From Physcomitrium patens (Eukaryota > Streptophyta > Bryopsida > Funariales > Funariaceae), in assembly GCF_000002425.4 (NCBI RefSeq), contig NC_037253.1, forward strand, positions 4,963,573-5,027,572: DNA of 64,000 nt, given 5' to 3'. Position 1 is the first letter of the stretch; each line of letters begins with the position of its first letter. The notes beneath the pieces were generated by a model that did no database searches, was not told the origin of the DNA, and was given only the letters and a program-made list of their open reading frames with translations. This document shows positions 22,164 through 35,300 of the stretch, piece by piece. Made by a program: the position numbers and the translations under genes.

Positions 22164-22640
22164 CCGCCCTCTACGCAGAAACTGACGCCCCCGACTAAAT
22201 ACCAATCATGCAACTAAAACACAAAGTATCCGCTTCGAGTTCAAACCCCCTCGACTCGTCTCGACTGTCCCAAAATTATCCTCAAGCCACCCACCACTGT
22301 CCCCTCTCACACTCTAACCCAACTCTGATATCTTTGACCCACCATGTCCATAACTCAAAACTAAACCCTACAGCCCACAATGTCACGATCTAGCAACACC
22401 CACCGCAATTGGGTTAAACCCATAAACCCTAATCAATCTGCTGCAAGCTCCGAATCCCCTTATACGAATCTGCCAATGTGAGCATCCTTGTGCTACCTTT
22501 CACCTTGTCTCTCCCCAAACCCCAAGTAGTGAAAATGCACAGAAACTGGGCTAGTGAGTGGGGAAGATGGGCATAAGAAACAACTGAAGAGGGAAGAGTG
22601 AGAGGCGAGTCAGTGAGTGAGTGAGTGAGTGAGTGTGCAT
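22164..22640 (-). promoter_or_regulatory. Promoter and leader region of the PPR gene with a telo-box
   Basis: The sequence AAACCCTAA (22424-22432) is a perfect telo-box, a plant promoter element frequent in genes for ribosomal and organelle-biogenesis proteins. It lies about 260 bases upstream of the PPR start codon. A second, partial copy (AAACCCTAC) lies near 22362. The function here is inferred from known families of such boxes. Confidence 0.45.
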
Positions 22641-23046
22641 TCGAGATTTGGATGCGACGAGGAGGAGGTGGAAATGCGCCAAACCGCAGTGGCCACATCG
22701 GGTTCAGTCTCATCGTGGATTTTGCAGTGGAGTGGCTCTCCCTCCTAGAATCGTGTCGCAGAAACCTCCTTGTTCAATCGACTGGCTCGAGACATCTGGG
22801 CCGTCGGATTTCCATATTGAATCCTGGCTTCACAGGATTTATTGGAACGCAGGGAGGGAACAGAAGGGAACCAGGGGGCGGGCAGGTTGGAGGGCGGCAG
22901 GTTGGGAACTCAGAACCCATTACCGATTGGGCCCGCACGGATCCATATTCTGCCACCTCATTGGGCCCACCCTGATCCTTATTCACAAGGATGCGGAAGT
23001 TTGTTCAGGGGCTGCCTCTCAATCCCAATTCTCATCCATCACTCTT
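22641..23046. other. GC-richer stretch upstream of the PPR gene
   Basis: Contains GGGCGGG-rich and GGAGG-rich sequence and overlapping open frames on both strands (for example 22633-23172 plus). They show no domain and run into the poly(T) tract, so they are not accepted as genes. It may be the distal promoter of the PPR gene. Confidence 0.4.
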
Positions 23047-23079
23047 GCTTCAATTTTTTTTTTTTTTTTTTTTTTTTTT
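23047..23079. repeat. Poly(T) tract of about 33 bases
   Basis: A near-pure T run that marks the switch from the gene island to the AT-rich fossil block. It could be the poly(A) tail of an old minus-strand retroposed sequence, but no body was recognised. Confidence 0.8.
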
Positions 23080-25342
23080 GTTTTCATACACAATAGGAAA
23101 TGGCACTCATACATGTACATGATATTTTTTTTCAAGGAAGAATTTTTGCTTCTTAAAAAATTTACTCATTAATTTTTTCTCAAACACAAATATTTTATAA
23201 AAATAGGATTCATTATTGAATATTGGTTTTTACAAGAAAATAAATATAAATTGGCTAAATTTTAATTTACTCTATTTTTATAAAATATTTAAATTAAAAA
23301 TAATTTATTAAAATATTATAAAATTTCTCTTCAAAATATTTTGCATATCATAAAACAAATTCTATGAGTATTATGAATCTAAGTAGTTTTGCAACTAAAA
23401 CAAATGCAATCATCATAATAGTGTGGTCATAAAAACCACCACTAAAATGAATCTTTATTATATATAATAGTAAATACCACATATGAACTATCATTAAATC
23501 AAATAAAATCCTTAAACAAAACATCAAATTTTCCATCCACATTCTTAATAAATATCAAAATCTTTGAAGAAAAAGTCTACATCTTGGTCAATATTGCATC
23601 CTTCCTTATCTAATGCAACACTATTATCGTCTTTTACAATCATGTCTTGGAAATTTCAACACTCAATTTTGGTGACTCTAGTAAAAAAAAAAAAAAATGT
23701 TTAAATCACTATATTTTAGATATGTTTCTTTGCACAACATAGATAGTCTCACTTGTATATACGTTTTCTAAATAACTTCTTATCTTTGTTGTAAAACTTT
23801 GAATCTATAAAGTTTTTGAGCTATTAGATTTTTTTTGCCATATCTTTCTTCATTATCAAATTTTTTCTCTTTTTTTTTTGGCTTTCAAATCCAAGTCTAG
23901 TACTTGTAACTTGAGCTAATATAGGAATAATACTACTACCTCTTTTTAGTATAAGGATTTATAAAGGTCTTGGTAATAAGTTTCTTATATCTCCTAAAAG
24001 TACCAAGGTTGATTTTGTTGTTTTATTGAATATATTATATTATTCTATAGTTAAAGTCTCCATCTTATTTGGTGTCATCAAACTATTTATCTCAAATAAC
24101 TTGTGGACTTGAATAGCATGCCTAAGAATTTGAATTCTACTATCTCGTCCATTGCTTGGACCATCATTTGATCTATTACTTGGACTATCATATAATTTAT
24201 TACTTGAGCCATCATTATAAACATCTTCTTCTTGGTCAAAGAAGCCATTGTTTTTATATGCGCTTAGTAATAAATCCAATATATGTGGATATTTTTCATC
24301 AATAATCCATCTTCAAACCCACATGTATTTACATATGAGACCATGTTTATTGCATTCACACCATTTGTAAGATAAATTGACAATATACCATTTTTTTAGA
24401 ATATCTTGGCTTTAAAAAGAAATTTCCATGTGATATGTAAAAAAAACATCCAAATTCGACAATTGGTCTTGTTTGTAACATTCAATGAACAACTTAGTTC
24501 TTTACAACCTTGATAATTGTTGTTTATCTCCACTTCACTTAATACTTTCTTAATTAAAGAATAGTTTCTTAATTCACTTAATATATGGATATTGTAGTAG
24601 TGTTATATTAAAGTAATTCCTCTAAAATGATGTCTTGTATCTAGCTTGCCTATCAATATAATAATAAGTTCATCAAATTGTCAATTCACCTTTCTGTTTA
24701 AAAGAATATATTTTACATATTTTTACATATATTCTATAAAATTAGTTGTATTGAAATATCCATGATAATATAACCTAGTCCATTTTGGCTATATCAGCTT
24801 CTATTGGCAATTGTGCCTTGTCCAACCATTTTCTACATATTTAAATACCTTTTTATTTTTAATATATATAATCTTAAATTTTCTGTATTCAATATCAATT
24901 TTTTAATATATGATAAATTTTAATATAAAACATATTATCTTGTATAAATAAAAATACTAAATTTTAAGTAATTCAGGCAACAAATATTTGATTCATGTAT
25001 TTTTTGTATGGAACCAATACAAAACTATATGATACTTTACTTGAATTTCATCAATTTTTTTATTTTCTTAATGAAAATAATCTTCTTTAATGAATTTCAT
25101 TAAAGCCTTATATTTTATATTATTTTTATTAATTACTATTGGATTTGGTTAAATTATATTTATATTTTGAAACATGATATATATTGTAAGATATAATATT
25201 ATTTGTTCTTGATTACTATCTTTGTCAGTATTATAAAGCATCAAAAAAATTGGCTTCCTCAATTCCATTGCATTAGAATATATCCTAGAATATAATAGCA
25301 TATTCTATTGATTGGTCTTAAATGTTGAATCCATGATCCATG
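23080..25342. other. AT-rich block with an unidentified decayed coding remnant (minus strand)
   Basis: Very low GC and almost no CpG. A minus-strand frame at about 24279-24040 is rich in Asn, Ser and Asp and looks like a real but decayed protein fragment. Just upstream on the same strand a Cys/His-containing stretch (KWCECNKHGLICKY) reads like a zinc-binding segment. A similar minus-strand remnant occurs right of element A (34.5-35.3 kb), so both may be halves of one older sequence split by element A. I do not recognise the family. Confidence 0.4.
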
Positions 25343-26887
25343 TATGACAAAAAGTATTTTTACTATAATTATTATTTATGTGATATGAATAGGTAGAAGT
25401 GTTAAAAATAAATTAATTTCATAATATATTTTAGAGAAGCTTTTTAAAAGCTTTATAGATGTTTCTTTGACTATACATGTATTTTTATTGGTTGGTAGGT
25501 TAGAAATTTAGTCAATAAGTTTACCTTGTGCCAAATATATTGGTAGCTTGCAAAACAAGCTAATTATGTGGTGTTTTCGTGATGTAATACAATTAATAGG
25601 TAAAAAAGATGAAGAAATTATTGAAGATCTTACTTCAAATATTGTAGCAAATTATCTTAAAAGATAGACAATAGTCTAAGAGAAAGTAAAATTAAAGGTA
25701 TAAATGCTATCTTTTTGTAAAGTAGGCTTTTATTTACTTTGTAAGGTGATAAATAAGGTAAAATAAGGTAAATTATAAAAATAAAGAATATGAATATATG
25801 TAGGAAGAAGTTAAGAGTTGATTTGAATAAAAATAAATTCAAAAAAAAAATTGATATCCCAAGAGGTCTAGTTATGAACCTGGATTGAAATAAGACCTTA
25901 AGGCACAAAATTGAGCATCTACAGTAATTGTGAGATTCTTTTGTAGATTGGAGAACGGAATTTGAGAGAAAAATTAATAAAGTTTCTTTAGACATTGATT
26001 TTGAGTGATTTGAGTATATAATGACTTTGTAAGAGCTTTGAAAAGTTATAGTTATTTTGGATAATTCTAGAATTTATGAAATAAAAACTATATTATATTT
26101 TGGAGAATTTTGTAAGTTTTATAGTAGATCCATGGTTTAAATTTTAAGAACTTATGTAAATAGTTGTTTAAAATATATGTTATAATTTTGAGCTTGATCG
26201 AATGGTTGAATTGAAGATTATTGAATTTCAAATAGGTTGAAGTCTTAGAAATTGGACTTTGAGGGGCAATTAGGATTTCTAAGATCTTTTGCAATCTTCA
26301 AGTTGGATTGGAACGAAATTTATATATAAAAATAAAAAAAATTAATTTACTACACATATGTGAAATTTGAGAACAATTGAATGGTTTGAAAAAGAAATAT
26401 TAGCATGAGAAGTTCAATATTCAGATTGGAGTAGGAGGTAGGCCAATACCTAAGCAAATTTTAGGATTTTTCTTCGATTTGAGATAAGACTTTGTTATTG
26501 CAATTTCCATTCTACTTTCTATAGCTAAGTGCTTGGTCCATTCTCAAGCAAGACTTTATATAATACAATAGTGTCCATATAGAAAACTTGCCTTGTAAGT
26601 TAAGTTATGTATTGTCTAAAATCAAAATATTTTGAGGTCGTATAGAACATCATTACATAGCTCTTAGGTAGATAGTATATATAGAGGCAAGAGTGAAGTC
26701 TTCTTTACTCTTGTCAATTCTTTTCTTGCTTCTAATCTAATTTCAAGAGTCTATAGTTTTTTTGTCTTTTGACAATAGCCATTCTAATTTCTTTTTAATA
26801 TACATACCTTCTTATTTCTATTTTACTATACTTCTTTGAGAAAATCTCACTTGTTTATTTACTTTCATTAAATTCTTGTCCTTAAAA
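25343..26887 (+). repeat. 5' LTR of chromovirus A, interrupted by an insertion
   Basis: Left part 25343-25573 and right part 26569-26887 together match the 3' LTR (33476-34019) over about 550 bases. They share blocks such as the TATATATAGAG promoter-like box and the ACTCTTGTCAATTC stretch. The start was placed by aligning the LTR family ends (TGTCA...TGACA); the exact first base is uncertain by a few positions. Confidence 0.75.
25574..26568 (-). mobile_element. Non-coding insertion of about 1 kb inside the 5' LTR of chromovirus A
   Basis: The LTR homology breaks at 25573 and resumes near 26574. Flanking words TGGTG (25569-25573) and TAGTG (26569-26573) look like a 5-bp target duplication. 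The right end, read on the minus strand, resembles the left end of the 27.47-28.8 kb insertion and the right end of the 43.97-45.19 kb insertion (GTATTA...then AAGCACTTAGCT). No protein seen. It is probably a solo LTR of a different retroelement family. Confidence 0.55.
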
Positions 26888-27468
26888 AATTGATAAGAAT
26901 ACACTTACAATATCTAAGCTTTGTCTTTTTTTTTTTATTAAGAGTAGATTATTCTTTTTTCTTGATAAAACATAAGTATATTAGAGGTTGCAAATAATCC
27001 TCTTCTAAATTGATATTATTTTGAATATTTTTTTGTTCTCTCGTTCTTTTCTTTACTTGTCTTAAGCAATATTATACATCTTTTTTCTTCTAAGTATTAT
27101 TATGGCAAAGGTTTTTAAAATGAAAAATGCAATAGTACAAAATATAAGAACAATTGAAAAAGTTAATACTTGTAATGCATCAATTCCATTTACTACCACA
27201 AGAACGAACAAGATTAATAAAATGTAGAGATATAAAAATGATAGAAGCTATTTCAACATTTGTACGAAATCATATTTCTTTTTTTATAATAGAATACCAT
27301 TCAAGCTTTAAAGAATCAAGAATTGCCTTACTTGAGAAATTTGATGGTACAAGATCAAAGTTTTGAAGTTTCATTAGTCAAGTATAACTAACAATTGAAC
27401 TTCTATTCTAAAGCTATCTAATTCTAGGATCACAAGTCAAGTTTATTAAAACAATACTTTTTGGTTCT

Positions 27469-28805
27469 ACGTTGTCATATTACGTGTTGTCTTCTTTACA
27501 AATGCACTAAGCACCTAGCTGTGGAAGGTGAGGTTATATTTCACAAACATCTAAAAAATCCTAATAGATTTCACCCATGTTAAAAGAATATAATTCAAAT
27601 TCCAATTCAAAAGTACTAAAAAATACTCTTCTTAGTAGCCTCAATCACACATAAATCTCAATTATCTTATTACTTTCATATTTAAGCAATTTAGATTTTT
27701 CTTATAAGCTCCAATCCTAATCAGTGAGTTTTAACAAGCTGTAACTTCTAATCTGACCGTCCACTTGATGTAAAATTTTGCATGGAATTGTTAATGTAAG
27801 TCCTCTATATGCTCACGAATTTTTAGTCTAATCCAACATACAAATTGTGAGAAAATCTCCAAAAATTGCACTAATGTCACTCGGCTGCCAATTTGAAAAG
27901 TGAAGCAAAAATCCTAGCTGTGATTTTTCCTTCTTCAACCATTAAATTTGACTCAAAATTGGTGTGAAGTTGATCTTTAAGTCCTTCAACACCATGCCAA
28001 ATTTCATCTTGATCCAACTGGTAGATCTTTAGATATTACAGAAACCTTACTCAACCTCAAACTGCCAACTTCCAAAACTCTCTTGTGTTAAAAATCAGAT
28101 ATCTCTAAACCACACTGTTAAATTATGACAAACTTTTATATATGCTTAGCACACCCAATAATCCAAATAATATCAAATTTTGAATTATAGATGTTATACT
28201 GATTGCACAAACTAATCAAAATTTCTAGTCCTAATTATATTATATAAAATCCAAATCACCAATATAAATCTTGACTTTGAACAACAATTTTCAAGACTTC
28301 AAAAATCCTAAAAAAAAAATCTTTATATCCTTGAAAAGAACTTCAAGCTAGCTCTCAAATCTTAATCTTTGATCTTCAAATGCCTCTCTAATTTGCCCTA
28401 GGCAGTTATTTTAATGACCAAAGGTCTAATTTCGACTCTGTCTCACAAATGGTCAACCCTCGGGTATCAATCTAATCTATCCTAAGGAATTTTTTAGCCC
28501 AATCCTACCTTCAATTTGATCCTAGTATCAACTATATCAACCATTTACCTCTTCTACGCTGATTTTATCAATTTATGGCCTTTCTAAGGCAGTAAAAGAG
28601 TTTCTATATCCTAGAAGGTAAAAATACTAACTAATTTTTATCTACTTACTATTAAGATAAGAAAATAGGCTAAGAGACTTTCATAAAAGCCTTATTAAAA
28701 TATTTTGAATTATTGTTGAATTAATATAATAGAATATTAATTAAAAAAGTATTTTTAGTCATATTTTTACTATATAATCATATCATATCATGACAATGTT
28801 ATCAT
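27469..28805 (+). mobile_element. Non-coding insertion inside gag of chromovirus A
   Basis: Gag homology stops near 27468 and resumes near 28805. The left end (CTACGTTGTCATATTACG, then AAGCACCTAGCTGTGGAAGG) matches the ends of the two other insertions of this family. It is inverted relative to the copy at 25574-26568. Right border approximate. No coding potential seen. Confidence 0.5.
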
Positions 28806-31800
28806 AGTTTTTATCTTTTCTTGAATGATGTCATTCAATATTAGATAATTTTAAAGTTTTTTTAGGAGAATTTTGATCTATACATAGAGAATATAATATA
28901 ATTTATGTTACAACAAAAAAGATCTATATTTTGTAATAAAAAAATCAATTTGTAATATTGTATGCTTTATAGTTTTGACAAATTGAAATTGATATCAAGT
29001 GGAATGATATTACATTTATTAATTAATTTCTTTACAGATTATAAAATAAGATGAAGAAATTGATGCTCAATTTAATTGATCCTCAAATATTGAATCAAAC
29101 AATTTATTTTGTTGAAAAGTATGACAATTCGCTTTTTGAATTTTGGTCAAGAATTGCATAAGTAGGCCTCAACATTATTACAATTCAATGGCAATACCAA
29201 TGTCTTCTCAATACATATCTTTAGAAGTAGTGGATATACAAATTGATAAGGTATATTTCAAACATCTTATTGAATATAAAAAGACTTATTGTTATTAAGA
29301 AGGATTGTATCTATATTATAGAAAATCAAAGCATATTATTCAATATTATTCAAAGAAGCAATACAATCATAAAATAAAAAGTATAATTATCAAAAAAGAT
29401 AATATATTGGAAAATAAGTTTGTCCAGCTATAATAGGAATTATGAGGCTAAAACCTTGTACAACACCTAATGAAGGTCCTATTTTCTCCTCAAAATTCTC
29501 TCCTTATTTTACAATAGATATTAGTTTAGAACCTAAACATTACAAAGACTTGGCCTTGATAGGTTCAAGAGCCTCAATTTATTTTTTAGATTAAGAGTTT
29601 GTTAAGAAATATAATATATTTTTAATGAAAAAAATATATATTCATGTAGAAGTCATAGATAGTTGTTTATTATTATTTGGAGATATTATTCATAAAAAAT
29701 TTCTTCTAGAAATAGTAACTAATAGTCATAGTATTTTGTGGTATTTAATATTATTACAACTTATTTTAATCTAATCATTTTTAGTTTATTTTAGTTAAAA
29801 AAATATAATCCTTAAATAGATTAGATTTCTCATAGTCTTGATTTTTTTAAAAGTATAATTAAAAATATAAATAATCAAATAAAAAGTTATAAGTCTAACA
29901 CAATCAAACTTATGTTTGTAAGTACAAATACTTGCTTATATATTACAAAAAAATGATCACCTTGTGTCATTTATGCCACATCTATTTTTAATAGTGGAAA
30001 GACTTCAAATGGCATTCCTACCTAATATCAAGATTTTAAATATGTATTTGAAAAGAAGAATGCAAATACTCTTCCAAAATATCATTCCTATAATTACTCA
30101 ATTGACTTTTAAGAAAGAACTTAATCGCTATTTGGTGCAATCTATAGTTTGTCACAAAATGAGTTGACTTAATTCAAAGATTATATTAAAGAAAATCTAG
30201 CCAAAAACTTCATATGCCATTCCAAATCTCTAGTAAGAGTTTTAATTTATTTATGAAGAAAAAAGATGGATCATTGTGAATGTGTGTCAATTATCAAAGA
30301 TTCAACAAGATCACTATTAAGAACAAGTATTTACTATTTTTGATATCTAGATTTATTAATCAATTGAATCAAGCTAAGATTTATACAAAAATAGATCTTA
30401 AGAGCCATAAAATTTAGTATGTATGAAAAAAAGAGATGAATGGAAGAATGTGTTTTGAATCAAGTACAGATATTTTGAATATAATGTCATGCCTTTTAGA
30501 CTTATAAATCCACAAATAGCTTTTTAATATCTAATAAATATTATTTTTAAAGAGTTTTTAGAAAATTTTATCATCTATTATCTATATGACATTTTAATCT
30601 ATTCTAAGAATATAAAAGAAGATGAACTTCATGTTTGTTATGTATTATAAAAACTAAGAGATGCAAGACTCTATGCTAAGATAAAAAAAAATATGTATTT
30701 TATACTACTCAAGTCAACTTCTTGGAATACATCATTTCAAATGATGGACTTATAATGGATCTTAAGAAATTTTAAATTATTATAAATTAAAAAATCTCAA
30801 AAATGATAAAAGATGTTCAATATTTTTTGGAATTTTCCAACTACTATCAAATCTTTTATGAAAGACTTCTCTCAAGTTGCTACTCTACATACACATTTAT
30901 CTTATAAAGATAAACTTAATAGAATCAAGAAGTGGAAGCAATATTTCAAGTTTTGAAGATAGATGTTATTTTTGTACCAATCTTATATCATATCAACTTT
31001 TTAAAGCTATTTTTTATAGAAATAGATGCATCAAACTTTGTTTGAATGCCATGTTATCAAAAATAGGAATAGATAATAAACTTCATCCAATAGCTTTTAT
31101 TCCAAAAAAAATTAGTAGCTGAAATTAATTACAAGATCCACCTTAAAAAAACTTCTTGTAATTATGGATTTGTTGTAAGAATGGCACCATTACCTAGAAG
31201 GTACTCTTAATCCAGCCATTCGATATATAAAGTACAAAAATCTTAATATTTTATGTCAACATGTATTTTGAATCATCGCCAAGCTTGCTTGAGTATGTCT
31301 TTGTTAAGATTCAAATTCAAAATAACTTATTGACCAAAAAAAATAATAAGATTTATTTGATATATTCTTTGAATAATTTTACTTTATACCAAAGGAATGA
31401 AATGTCACTTTTGATCAATAACAAATAATTCTCTTGAAGCCAAAGTATGTTTATCTTCAAATAATGAAATAAAATATTAATTATTGATTCAACTTTTACT
31501 AAGCAATTTTAGTCAAGTATGTCTTTTGATCTTTTTATTTGTGATATTAAAAGAAACTCTTCAAAGTATCATGATATTTTTAAATTTGAATTCAAGAATA
31601 ATCTACTATATTTTGAGGAGTACTTATATATTTAAGAAGATGAAGCTCAATTACATGTTCTTCAAGCTCATCATGAATTTCTAACAATAAGACATTTTGG
31701 GTACAATAAGACTTTGAAACCAATATCTAAGGATTTTTGATGGCTCTAAATGTAGACGGTGGTCCAAGATTTTATACAATGCTATAATATTTGCTTAAGA

Positions 31801-33475
31801 TTACAAACTCCTTATCATCAATCTTATAGAATTTTTCAACCATTACCTATCTAAAATAACTATGGACTTCTATTTCTATGGATTTTATCAAAAATCTTCT
31901 AGTCTCAAGTTCTTATGACTCTATATTTATGATAGTAGATTGTTTTATCAAGTTGACAGATTTTGAACCATATATAAAATCTATCACTAGTGAAGAAATA
32001 ACCAAGCTTTTTTTTGACAATATCTTTTATTATTTTCGATTACTTAAAAATATTATATTAGATAGGAAAATTTAATTCGTATCAAGATTTCAAAAAATAT
32101 TTTTCAAGATTTTAAAGATAGATATAAAACTATCTTCAACTTTCCATCTTTAAATTAATGGACAAAAAAAGCGTAGAAATCAAGTTTTAGAATAATATTT
32201 GAAGTATACTATCAATTTCTAATAAAATGATTAGAAAACTCTTTTGTCATTGGTAAAGTTTGCTTATAACAACACAATATATTCTTCTATTCAACAAACA
32301 TCTTATTTTATTAATTATAATTATTATCTATAACTAAATGCTTTTGACTTTTTAAAGTTAATGATCCTCTAGCAAAATATTTGGCAAATCATTTATTTGA
32401 GTTACATATAATAATTAAGATACTACAAGAAAAGGCTCAAGAATAATAAAAAAACAATGCAAATGCCTATTGTAAGATTCAGCTTTATTTCCACATTGAT
32501 AATAAAATATGATTATTTTTTCATAATATTCAAATTATTTGCCATTATAAAAAGTTAGATTACTTACTTATGAATGAATCAATCTAATTACTTCTTATTG
32601 ATTACATCTATTAAATTTTATGAAAATCCATCTTCTATTTCATGTATCTCTTTTTGAGTCATATAATACAATAAATATCTTGAAAAGAAGACAAATATCA
32701 TTGCCTTCTATAGAAGTCAATAAAAATAAAGAATTTAAGGTGGAAGAAGTCTTAGACTTAAGGGAGGGTTGACTAAGATTGAAATATATTATTCATTGGT
32801 ACAAATATAATATTAACAAATATAGATATGATAGCCAGAAAAAAATCTTATAAATGTAGCAAAGAATGTCAAAGCTTTTCATGAATGCATCCATCAAAAT
32901 CAAAAAAAAGAATAGTAAATCTTTGCTGTAAAAGAAACACAATTTAAAAAACATTGCATTCTATCTTCTATCATTGTTTTTAATTTCTATATAATTATGG
33001 CATTAAAGATATAAAGAATCAATAACTAATAGATTCAAATTAAGATCCATCATTTATTGAATTATTAAATAAGACATTGTAATTATCATAGTCTTTAACA
33101 TGATGTAATAGGAATGAAGACCTTTAAGAGTAACATGTTTTTTTTTGAATAGATGACAAGATACAATGCATTTGGTATCACGACCTCAAAAAGAAAGTTT
33201 TAATATTTGGTGATTTTATTAGAGGTAGAAAAATCTCTTGATGGTATTATAAATGTTTTGTTTGAAAGAAGTTATGAAGGTTTCAACAATGATCAAATAA
33301 CATGGTAGTCTTTTTGCCCTAGTATAAGACATTACCAATAGTTGAGAGGACCTATCAACTACCTTCAAAGGAAACAAAGATTAGAATACATAGCAAATAT
33401 AATTTGACTCATCTTAAACTTCTTCAATATGTAATTATTGCTCCTTGTAGAATTTGTCTCTGAAAAAAGAGTTAA

Positions 33476-34019
33476 TTTCAGAGATATATATTTACTATAA
33501 TTATTACTTAAATGATATGAATAGATAAAATTAGATAAAAGTAGATTAATTTCATAATATCTTCTAAATAGACTTTTTAAAAGTTTTATAGATATTGCTT
33601 TAAATTACATGTATTTATAGTTGATTGATAAGTTAAAACTTAGTCAATAAGTTTATCACGTACCACACATGTTGATAGCTTGTAGAACCAGCGAATTATA
33701 TGGCGCTCACATAGAAAACTTACCTTGCAAGTTATGATACATGTTGTACAAAGTCAATATATTTTGGAAGTCTTATAGAATATTGCCACATAGCTCTTAG
33801 ATAGATAATATATATAGAGACAAGAGTGAAGCCTTCTTCATTCTTGTCAATTCATTTTTTGTTTTTAGTTTAATTTTAAGAATCTATAATTTTCTTGTCT
33901 TTTAACAATATCCATTCTAGTTTTTTTTAATATACATACCTCCTTATTTTTATTTTTTCAAACTTCTTTGAAAAAGTCTCACTTGTTTATTTGCTTTCAT
34001 TGAGTTCTTGTTCTTAATA
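33476..34019 (+). repeat. 3' LTR of chromovirus A
   Basis: 544 bases, uninterrupted. It shares the family ends and the TATATATAGAGACAAGAGTG block with the other LTRs of this lineage in the window. Confidence 0.8.
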
Positions 34020-35300
34020 CCATACCAAGTTTGTTGTAATATCTTTTACTTTTTAAAGAATTTTCTTTTTCTTTTTTCATCACTAATATAAAAAGTCACT
34101 TCTTTGCTATTGAATTCTTTGGATCATAAGGTTGATAGATTTTCATTTTTTTTTCCACCCATTTAAGAACTATTTTTCTTATCACTTCATAGTTGTCTTC
34201 ATTGCATCTTTTTTTTATTTGAAGATGATATAATAGGTTTGATGCTTCTTTTGGATCTAAAATAAAATAAATTTTTTATTTTTCATATAATAAATCTTTT
34301 TTTCTTAAAATATCTTCATATCTCTTAGAATTTTTTTAAATAAATTTGATATAATTAAGTTTATTTAATATCTAAGCATAATTATTAATTGTACTTTGAT
34401 GAATAAGTAAAAAAATAAAAATTCTTTAATCTAAAATTATTACCACTATAGCTAGAATTGGCATAAATTTCAACATCTTATCCTTCATCCTCTAGATATA
34501 TAATTTTTATAAAAAGCTTACATCCTATATATCTTTTAGATAATTATTTTCTAAATTTAGTAATATTATTGATTTAATCAATATCCTTGCCATAAAAATT
34601 TTGTCTTTGGTAGCACAAAAAGATTGCCATTTTTGAGATATAAGGTGTCTTTTTTTTAATTCATACTTAATCCAAGTCTTAATGTCTTTGGTGACGTAAG
34701 TCTTTGGAATTCCATATTTATTCCCTCCTACCATCTATTTCAAATCATGTAATCCTTAAAGAGTTTTTGCATCTATAAGATGGGATCCTCTTTTGCAATA
34801 TCCATTTCAAATTATTGATATCTATTTTTCAATGTATGAAATAATAAAGTCCAAATATTTTTAATTAAATAATTAATTTTCACCATTATGCAACTTAAGT
34901 ATCTCAAAACCATTTCTAAAAAGTTCTCATTTTTTTCAAAATGATTATATGAAATACTTCAATTGAAGTTTTTTCTTGATGAACAAAATTAACATCTAAT
35001 TCAATAGTAGTCTCAATTATTCAATTAAGCATTCTTCTAATTTATATTTAAAGAAATAATATCTATTAGGCATAAATACTAGAGGATCTAATTTTGGATC
35101 TTGAACCACAACCATTTCATATTCATCTTCTTATCCTTTATTATCTAAAAGTCATGGGAAGTTGAAGTCAATTTCATCATTTGAAGAAATATTGTCAAAG
35201 TTAAGGACCTCAAAGACTTCATTAATGGTTTCTATCATGCCTCCATTTTCTAAGTTTTGAAATATAGTATCTACTTCACCTACAAAAACAACATACATAA
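34020..35300. other. AT-rich block with a second decayed minus-strand coding remnant
   Basis: Minus-strand frames at about 35.3-34.5 kb, the longest at 34734-34525 (KTYVTKDIKTWIKYELKK and similar), have protein-like composition but no motif I recognise. Same strand and decay state as the remnant at 24.0-24.5 kb, on the other side of element A. Confidence 0.4.

Larger units (their letters stand above)
25343..34019 (+). mobile_element. Chromovirus A: old Ty3/gypsy element, full-length outline, heavily decayed
   Basis: Two related LTRs (25343-26887, itself interrupted, and 33476-34019) bound an internal region in plus orientation. Traces of gag (27.1-27.5 and 28.8-29.2 kb), a zinc knuckle (about 29.3 kb), protease (29.5-29.8), reverse transcriptase (30.2-30.8), RNase H (30.9-31.3), integrase (31.7-32.3) and chromodomain (about 32.7-32.8) follow in Ty3/gypsy chromovirus order. 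The flanks CCATG/CCATA are a likely 5-bp target duplication differing at one base. The copy is very AT-rich, CpG-depleted and broken dozens of times; it cannot encode protein. It is among the oldest copies in the window. Confidence 0.8.

Noticed and set aside
22164-22205. Upstream extension of the PPR frame
   Set aside because: Starts with TTG; the ATG at 22163 gives a normal organelle presequence.
22633-23172. 179-codon open frame, plus strand
   Set aside because: Ends in a poly-Phe run from the poly(T) tract, has no domain and overlaps other equally long frames; treated as promoter/leader sequence.
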